Assembly (NCBI GenBank): GCA_023137005.1
Contig: JAGLQE010000201.1
Location: forward strand, 1 to 17,985
DNA from: Thermoplasmata archaeon
Lineage (GTDB): Archaea; Thermoplasmatota; Thermoplasmata; SG8-5; JAGLSY01
Length of the DNA stretch: 17,985 nucleotides
Direction: 5' to 3'
The translations under genes and the position numbers were made by a program. Shown piece after piece: positions 14,240-17,985 of this stretch. The notes beneath the pieces were generated by a model. That model saw only the letters and a list, made by a program, of their open reading frames with translations. It was not told where the DNA came from and did no database searches. How positions within the stretch are numbered: position 1 is the first letter of the stretch; the number at the start of each line of letters is the position of its first letter.

Positions 14240-16353
14240 TTCACTTCACCCCTTATTGTCATTCTTGAATCCACCACCAGGCATCCTTTTCCCTGATCCA
14301 TGGCCATGAGTGGATTGATGTCCAGCTCCACTATCTCGGGTACGTGATTGGATAGATAAGATATTCTTGAAATTGCATCGGCCAGTGCTTCTATATCTCT
14401 CAAATTCTTGCCCCTGGCCCCGGCAAGTATGGGGTATGAACTGATCTCCCTGATCATGCCCATTATCTCCTTCCTGGATATGGGGGCGACCCGGAAGGCC
14501 ACGTCCTGCAGGATCTCTACGTAGATCCCGCCCATTCCGAACATGATGACCGGCCCGAAAGAAGGGTCCTGAGAGAATCCTAATATCATTTCAGTCGCGT
14601 CCTTGATCATGCTGGTTATCATGACCCCATTTATCCTGGCCTTATCGAACCTGTTCCGCACGGTGGCCATGATGGATTCGTAGGCGATCTCCAATTCCTC
14701 ATCATCCTCCAGGTCCAGCCTCACGCCTCCGAACTCTGTTTTGTGAAGAATATCCGGAGACAGTATCTTCATCACCACTGGATAGCCGATCTCATTGGCC
14801 ACCTTCTTCGCCTCCTCCAGGTTCTTGGCAACTGCCGAGCTAGGGAAGGTCAATCCGGCTTCTTTCAGTATAAGATTACAATCATCCTCTGTGAGGTTGG
14901 ACATGCCCTTGTCCCAGGTGTTCTTTATGATGCTCTTGATCTTTTCAAGGTCCATCTGGAAATCCTCTGGCTCCTCATCCTCCACTTTCAGCCTGCGATA
15001 TCTCTTGTACAGGGCCCCCATGGCGGACATGGCTCCATCTGGAGAAGCGTAACTGGGTATGCCAGCAAGGTTGAGTTCCGCGATGGATTCCGCAATTCCC
15101 TTTCCTCCCACCATGGAGAACACGATGGGCTTTTTCTTCTTGCTCTTCTTGATACTGGATATGGCGGCCTCCGCTATCTCCGTGGGGTCGCCTGTCGCTG
15201 TCTGGCAGTATAATCCAACTATCGCGGGTATCCTGTCATCCTCCAATGCGATGTCAAGGGCCATCTCATATTCCTTGTTCTGCCCCTGGCCAGTGATGTC
15301 AATGGGATTTTTCGTGCTGCCGTAGGATGGCATGGTGGGTCTGAACAGTTCCTCCAGCATTTCCGTGTCATCCAGCATCCGAACTCGATATCTCTCAGCC
15401 GAGTCAGAAGAGATAACACCGATCCCTCCTCCATTGGTGACAATGACCATGCCCTCAGCCTCTGGTATCGGAAGATCGGCCATTGCTCTAAGCCAGCCAA
15501 AACCATCCTCGAGATTCAATGCTCGAAGAACACCAGCCTGCTCGAGAGCCGCGGTGAAGATCTTATCCGAGCCAGCCAATGAGCCAGTGTGCGAGGCCGC
15601 GGCCAGTGCCCCCTTCTCGGAACTTCCTGATTTGATAGCGATTATCGGCTTCTTTTTGGACACTTTCTTGGCGATATCCATCAATCTACGCCCGTCCTTC
15701 GCCCCCTCTAAATAAAGGAAAATAACCTCGGTGATATCATCATGACCCAGATATTCAAGTGCCTCGCATTCGGAGATGTCTGCTTTGTTACCAATACTGA
15801 CAACTGCAGAAAGCCCAATGCCCTCTGTCACAGTTTTTCCCATGAGTGCGACACCCAGTGCCCCGCTCTGTGATATGAGGCCAACATTTCCAGGCTTGAC
15901 AACCGATGGGCCAAAGGTCGCGTTCATACTCGCCTTGGCAGAATAGACACCAAAGACATTGGGTCCGAGCATTCTGGCTCCGTATTCTGCAAGGGTCTCT
16001 TTCATATCCCATTCCAGATCGCGGCGACCAACCTCTGCAAAGCCAGATGCGATGTTTATGAACATCCTGCACCCGTGCTCGCAGGCTTCCTTTATCGTGG
16101 CATTCGATACTTCCGCAGGTACTGCTAGTAGTGTCAGGTCAGGCACGATCGGAATATCCTTGATGCTCCCGTAGCATTTCTTTCCAAAGACCTCTGGATA
16201 TCTGGGGTTTATCGGGAATACATCTCCTTCAAACCCTCCATTGACCAGGTTCTTGACCAAGCTGTGGCCTATGCTCCCATCCCTGTCCGAAGCTCCTATT
16301 ATGGCGACCGACCTGGGGGCGAACATCTTCTCCATCTGGGTGATAGTGTCCAT
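14236..16353 (-). CDS. acd: Acetate-CoA ligase (ADP-forming), fused alpha and beta domains
   Basis: Converts acetyl-CoA (or another acyl-CoA) plus ADP and phosphate to the acid, CoA and ATP, the archaeal substrate-level phosphorylation step. Alpha part: CoA-binding Rossmann domain (RSVAIIGASDRDGSIGHSL, 14-33) and succinyl-CoA-ligase-like domain with GLISQSGALG and SHTGSLAG, where H255 is the expected phospho-histidine. Beta part: ATP-grasp domain from about 495 (VVMKILSPDILHKTEFGGVR), with H537 as the expected second phospho-transfer histidine, ending ELDINPLM. At 705 aa it is a complete single-chain form. First gene of a three-gene unit; a TATA-like CTAATATAT sits about 28 bases upstream, so it may be leaderless. 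The exact acyl substrate is not certain. Confidence 0.92.
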   Translation of the reverse strand: MDTITQMEKMFAPRSVAIIGASDRDGSIGHSLVKNLVNGGFEGDVFPINPRYPEVFGKKCYGSIKDIPIVPDLTLLAVPAEVSNATIKEACEHGCRMFINIASGFAEVGRRDLEWDMKETLAEYGARMLGPNVFGVYSAKASMNATFGPSVVKPGNVGLISQSGALGVALMGKTVTEGIGLSAVVSIGNKADISECEALEYLGHDDITEVIFLYLEGAKDGRRLMDIAKKVSKKKPIIAIKSGSSEKGALAAASHTGSLAGSDKIFTAALEQAGVLRALNLEDGFGWLRAMADLPIPEAEGMVIVTNGGGIGVISSDSAERYRVRMLDDTEMLEELFRPTMPSYGSTKNPIDITGQGQNKEYEMALDIALEDDRIPAIVGLYCQTATGDPTEIAEAAISSIKKSKKKKPIVFSMVGGKGIAESIAELNLAGIPSYASPDGAMSAMGALYKRYRRLKVEDEEPEDFQMDLEKIKSIIKNTWDKGMSNLTEDDCNLILKEAGLTFPSSAVAKNLEEAKKVANEIGYPVVMKILSPDILHKTEFGGVRLDLEDDEELEIAYESIMATVRNRFDKARINGVMITSMIKDATEMILGFSQDPSFGPVIMFGMGGIYVEILQDVAFRVAPISRKEIMGMIREISSYPILAGARGKNLRDIEALADAISRISYLSNHVPEIVELDINPLMAMDQGKGCLVVDSRMTIRGEVK

Positions 16354-16378
16354 CAGACTCGTAATGTGGATTATGGGA

Positions 16379-16387
16379 TATATTAGT
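16379..16387 (-). promoter_or_regulatory. TATA-like box of the acd operon
   Basis: Minus-strand CTAATATAT lies about 28 bases before the acd ATG at 16353, with no Shine-Dalgarno between. A leaderless transcript is expected. Confidence 0.45.
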
Positions 16388-16427
16388 TTACACCCAAAAT
16401 CCTTTTATCCCATCAATGATTCGCCCT

Positions 16428-16455
16428 CATACTCAATATCATTGAGCATACTCAA
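16428..16455. repeat. Direct and inverted repeats just upstream of tRNA-Ala
   Basis: CATACTCAA occurs at 16428-16436 and again at 16447-16455, and between them CTCAAT-atc-ATTGAG forms a 6-bp hairpin (16432-16446). The cluster ends four bases before the tRNA gene, between it and the divergent acd operon. Confidence 0.5.
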
Positions 16456-16458
16456 AAT

Positions 16459-16532
16459 GGGCAAGTAGATCAGCTCGGAAGATCGCTTCCTTGGCATGGA
16501 AGAGGGCGCGAGTTCAAATCTCGCCTTGTCCA
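16459..16532 (+). tRNA. tRNA-Ala (anticodon GGC)
   Basis: A complete cloverleaf. Acceptor GGGCAAG (16459-16465) pairs with CTTGTCC (16525-16531), including the G3:U70 wobble that marks alanine tRNA. The D stem is GATC/GATC. Anticodon stem CTTCC/GGAAG (16486-16490, 16498-16502) encloses loop TTGGCAT with anticodon GGC at 16493-16495. The T arm is GCGAG-TTCAAAT-CTCGC. The discriminator is A16532; CCA is not encoded. No intron. A run of seven T at 16537-16543 follows, likely ending transcription. Confidence 0.96.
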
Positions 16533-16536
16533 TTTC

Positions 16537-16543
16537 TTTTTTT
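16537..16543 (+). terminator. Oligo-T terminator after tRNA-Ala
   Basis: Seven consecutive T start five bases after the tRNA 3' end, the usual archaeal signal for short RNA transcripts. Confidence 0.55.
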
Positions 16544-16573
16544 ATGCTTTCAATTGCATCATCGTGCCACAAA

Positions 16574-16583
16574 CCTTTTAATA
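16574..16583 (+). promoter_or_regulatory. TATA-like box of membrane regulator, probably leaderless
   Basis: ACCTTTTAATAAT is centred about 27 bases before ATG 16606 and no Shine-Dalgarno precedes the ATG, which fits a leaderless mRNA with its own promoter separate from the tRNA. Confidence 0.45.
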
Positions 16584-16605
16584 ATGAATACCCATGATTT
16601 AATCA

Positions 16606-17688
16606 ATGACAGGGAAGAAATGGCTTCTCATCTTCACCTTTGCCATGATCCTGGTGATCGGGCTCGGGATGATCATTCCACAGGATGTATGGAGGACCGG
16701 GGATGCTGGAAGCTACGAGGATGATACATCTGGCCTTGAAGGAGGGGATGACTATCAGTATGACCTAGACAATGAAATAAATTTCATTGTCTATACCAAT
16801 GACACCCTGTCCAATGAGCCCGTGTACTGGTTAGATAATGGGTCCTATGATATCGCCTATGTGCCGGCCACGCCAGATGATGGGAACACATCCGCAGACA
16901 ATACATCCTCGGAATCCCCAACCATTGGAGCTGGCTCTACAGATGTAATAGATGATGAATATCTTGAAAGGGATCTCTGGATCTACGAGGACAGTGCCTA
17001 CAAGGTGGTGTATGATAATCAGTCCAGTGAGTTGAGCAATAGCTCAAGTCTGGCTCTTCTACCTTATTCAGAGGATGCTGATGAAAGCTCTGCCACCCTG
17101 GGGGCCGATGCCTCCTCCATTGGTTGGGTGTTCCAGTCCCTTGGCTACATTGTTGTTTGTGCCATTATCTTCGCCCTCATGTTCGCCAGGCTGAGCAATG
17201 AGGATATCATGGCTGGTATTCGAAAACACATATACAATTTCATCTCGGAGAATCCTGGAGAACACCTGGCCCGTATAACGAAGGAATTCGATATGTCATC
17301 CAGCAGTGCGAGACATCATCTTTATGTTCTGGAGGTCAGTGATAAGATCGTATCGCACAAACCGGGCAAGTACAAGCATTACTATGTCAATCAAAATGGC
17401 TACAGCCGATTCACCAATGGCTCGGAGTACAAGGCCGTTATTTCCGCCCTCAGGAATGATACGACCCGGAGCATCGTCAAGGTGCTAGCACAGGGGGATA
17501 ACATGAACCAACTAATGCTCTCCCAGGCATTGAGCATTCATCCTTCTACGGTCAACTGGCATGCCAAAAGATTAATGGCCGCGGATATCATAAGGAAGAA
17601 CAGGCGGGGCAAGGACATCATCTACTCTCTGAATGATGAGATCGACATACACAAGATGATATCCATTATCGAGGGTACGTCATCTTAG
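16606..17688 (+). CDS. Membrane-anchored regulator with extracytoplasmic domain and two winged helices
   Basis: A 360-residue protein with a clear layout. A hydrophobic segment spans 6-24 (WLLIFTFAMILVIGLGMII). An acidic Asp/Ser/Thr-rich outer domain of about 150 residues carries six N-glycosylation sequons (N65, N78, N93, N99, N138, N145). A second membrane helix is at about 174-194 (VFQSLGYIVVCAIIFALMFA). Two winged-helix domains follow at about 200-262 (HLARITKEFDMSSSSARHHL) and 276-342 (LSQALSIHPSTVNWHAKRL). Double winged-helix regulators are common in archaea (COG3398 type); this one would hold its DNA-binding part at the membrane. An outside signal controlling transcription is inference; the target genes are unknown. 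Confidence 0.82.
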   Translation: MTGKKWLLIFTFAMILVIGLGMIIPQDVWRTGDAGSYEDDTSGLEGGDDYQYDLDNEINFIVYTNDTLSNEPVYWLDNGSYDIAYVPATPDDGNTSADNTSSESPTIGAGSTDVIDDEYLERDLWIYEDSAYKVVYDNQSSELSNSSSLALLPYSEDADESSATLGADASSIGWVFQSLGYIVVCAIIFALMFARLSNEDIMAGIRKHIYNFISENPGEHLARITKEFDMSSSSARHHLYVLEVSDKIVSHKPGKYKHYYVNQNGYSRFTNGSEYKAVISALRNDTTRSIVKVLAQGDNMNQLMLSQALSIHPSTVNWHAKRLMAADIIRKNRRGKDIIYSLNDEIDIHKMISIIEGTSS

Positions 17689-17700
17689 TGCAACAGGTCA

Positions 17701-17897
17701 AGCATCCCCCGGTCTTCAGGCCGGGGATGAATTGGCCCGCCACTAATAAGTAATCTGCCGTAACCCGGCAATGTGCTAGCTTCTTAACGCAGAGGTTTTA
17801 TCTCTGCGAGTCAGGGTTATGGCCCCCCAGAGATGTAAACTTCCAGGCCAGCAACGTGAACGCTAGGTCTTTAGGGCCTGGTAGTTTACGTCAATAA
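17701..17897 (+). mobile_element. Decayed IS200/IS605-type element end(s)
   Basis: Two hairpins flank a degenerate tnpB-like tail. The first (17703-17729) has CCCCGG/CCGGGG plus CAT/ATG arms with one bulged C and loop TCTTCAGG, of the kind found at IS200/IS605 ends. The second (17832-17892) has GATGTAAAC/GTTTACGTC and CCAGGCC/GGCCTGG stems, ending GGCCTGGTAGTTTACG, which resembles the 3' end of tnpB-associated guide RNA (omega RNA) in this family. No intact transposase remains. The first hairpin could instead be a terminator of the regulator gene 14 bases upstream, though it lacks a T tract. Confidence 0.5.
17754..17897 (+). pseudogene. Remnant of TnpB C-terminal zinc-ribbon/RuvC end
   Basis: An open frame without a start codon, bounded upstream by TAA at 17751. 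It reads ...TRQCASFLTQRFYLCESGLW followed by PPRDVNFQASNV. This resembles the TnpB C-terminus, where a CxxC...C-x2-C zinc ribbon precedes a (D)RDVNAA-N-I motif. The expected second cysteine of each CxxC pair is lost and short insertions disturb the RDVN-A-N block, as in a decaying copy. Only about 45 codons survive. The match is by eye and the call is moderate. Confidence 0.45.
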
Positions 17898-17985
17898 TCA
17901 TTCCTCTTAGCCAGTAAGACTATGATAATGAATACCACAAGAACGAGGATCAGAACTACACTGATTATGCATAGATCAGAGCCCT
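17891..17985 (-). CDS. C-terminal membrane segment of a protein running off the window (partial)
   Basis: On the minus strand the last 30 codons of a gene are visible, ending at TGA (17893-17891). They encode ...GSDLCIIS, a hydrophobic helix of about 20 residues (VVLILVLVVFIIIVLLA) and a short basic tail KRNDY. This is a typical C-terminal membrane anchor with the tail inside, as in archaeal surface or secreted-domain proteins. The rest lies beyond 17985. The stop codon lies within the large hairpin of the IS-like remnant, so the element or its relic abuts the gene end. Confidence 0.6.
   Translation of the reverse strand, partial: GSDLCIISVVLILVLVVFIIIVLLAKRNDY

Overview
The window is a piece of an archaeal chromosome. 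The first half is the distal part of the archaeal S10/spc ribosomal-protein operon. It contains proteins found only in archaea and eukaryotes (S4e, L32e, L19e, the RNase P subunit Rpp29), an archaeal-type S5 and an archaeal-type SecY. Moderate GC, AT-rich TATA-like promoters, several probably leaderless genes, an ADP-forming acetyl-CoA synthetase and a membrane-anchored double winged-helix regulator suggest a euryarchaeal lineage. Thermoplasmatota or a relative is my best guess, but this is inferred from style and gene content, not from a search.

Positions 1-9248 (+ strand): end of an unidentified upstream frame, then rnp1-rps17-rpl14-rpl24-rps4e-rpl5-rps14-rps8-rpl6-rpl32e-rpl19e-rpl18-rps5-rpl30-rpl15-secY. 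Most genes overlap by 1-4 bases or lie within about 12 bases of each other, so this is one translationally coupled unit. rps14 (51 codons) is easy to miss. S17, S5, L30 and L15 carry Lys-rich extensions; the L30 tail is a recent tandem repeat. An intrinsic-type hairpin follows secY.

Positions 9249-10570: a stretch that looks empty at first but is the least ordinary part of the window. It holds a 30-codon Cys-containing micro-ORF with its own TATA-like box and Shine-Dalgarno sequence (+). On the minus strand, three tiny tightly coupled ORFs (45, 58 and 49 aa) have a strong promoter region, three 11-bp-phased repeats, a 14-nt palindrome and a textbook hairpin/T8 terminator. I recognise none of these proteins.

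Positions 10571-12415 (+): pheS, with an extra helical segment of about 100 residues inside its first winged-helix domain. Positions 12564-16353 (-): a three-gene operon with ATGA overlaps, consisting of fused ADP-forming acetyl-CoA synthetase, a BioD-like P-loop/DRTGG protein, and a class I methyltransferase. Positions 16459-16532 (+): tRNA-Ala(GGC). Positions 16606-17688 (+): a membrane-anchored regulator with a glycosylation-prone outer domain and two cytoplasmic winged helices. The right edge carries the decayed end of an IS200/IS605-type (tnpB) element, which abuts the C-terminal membrane segment of a minus-strand protein that runs off the window.
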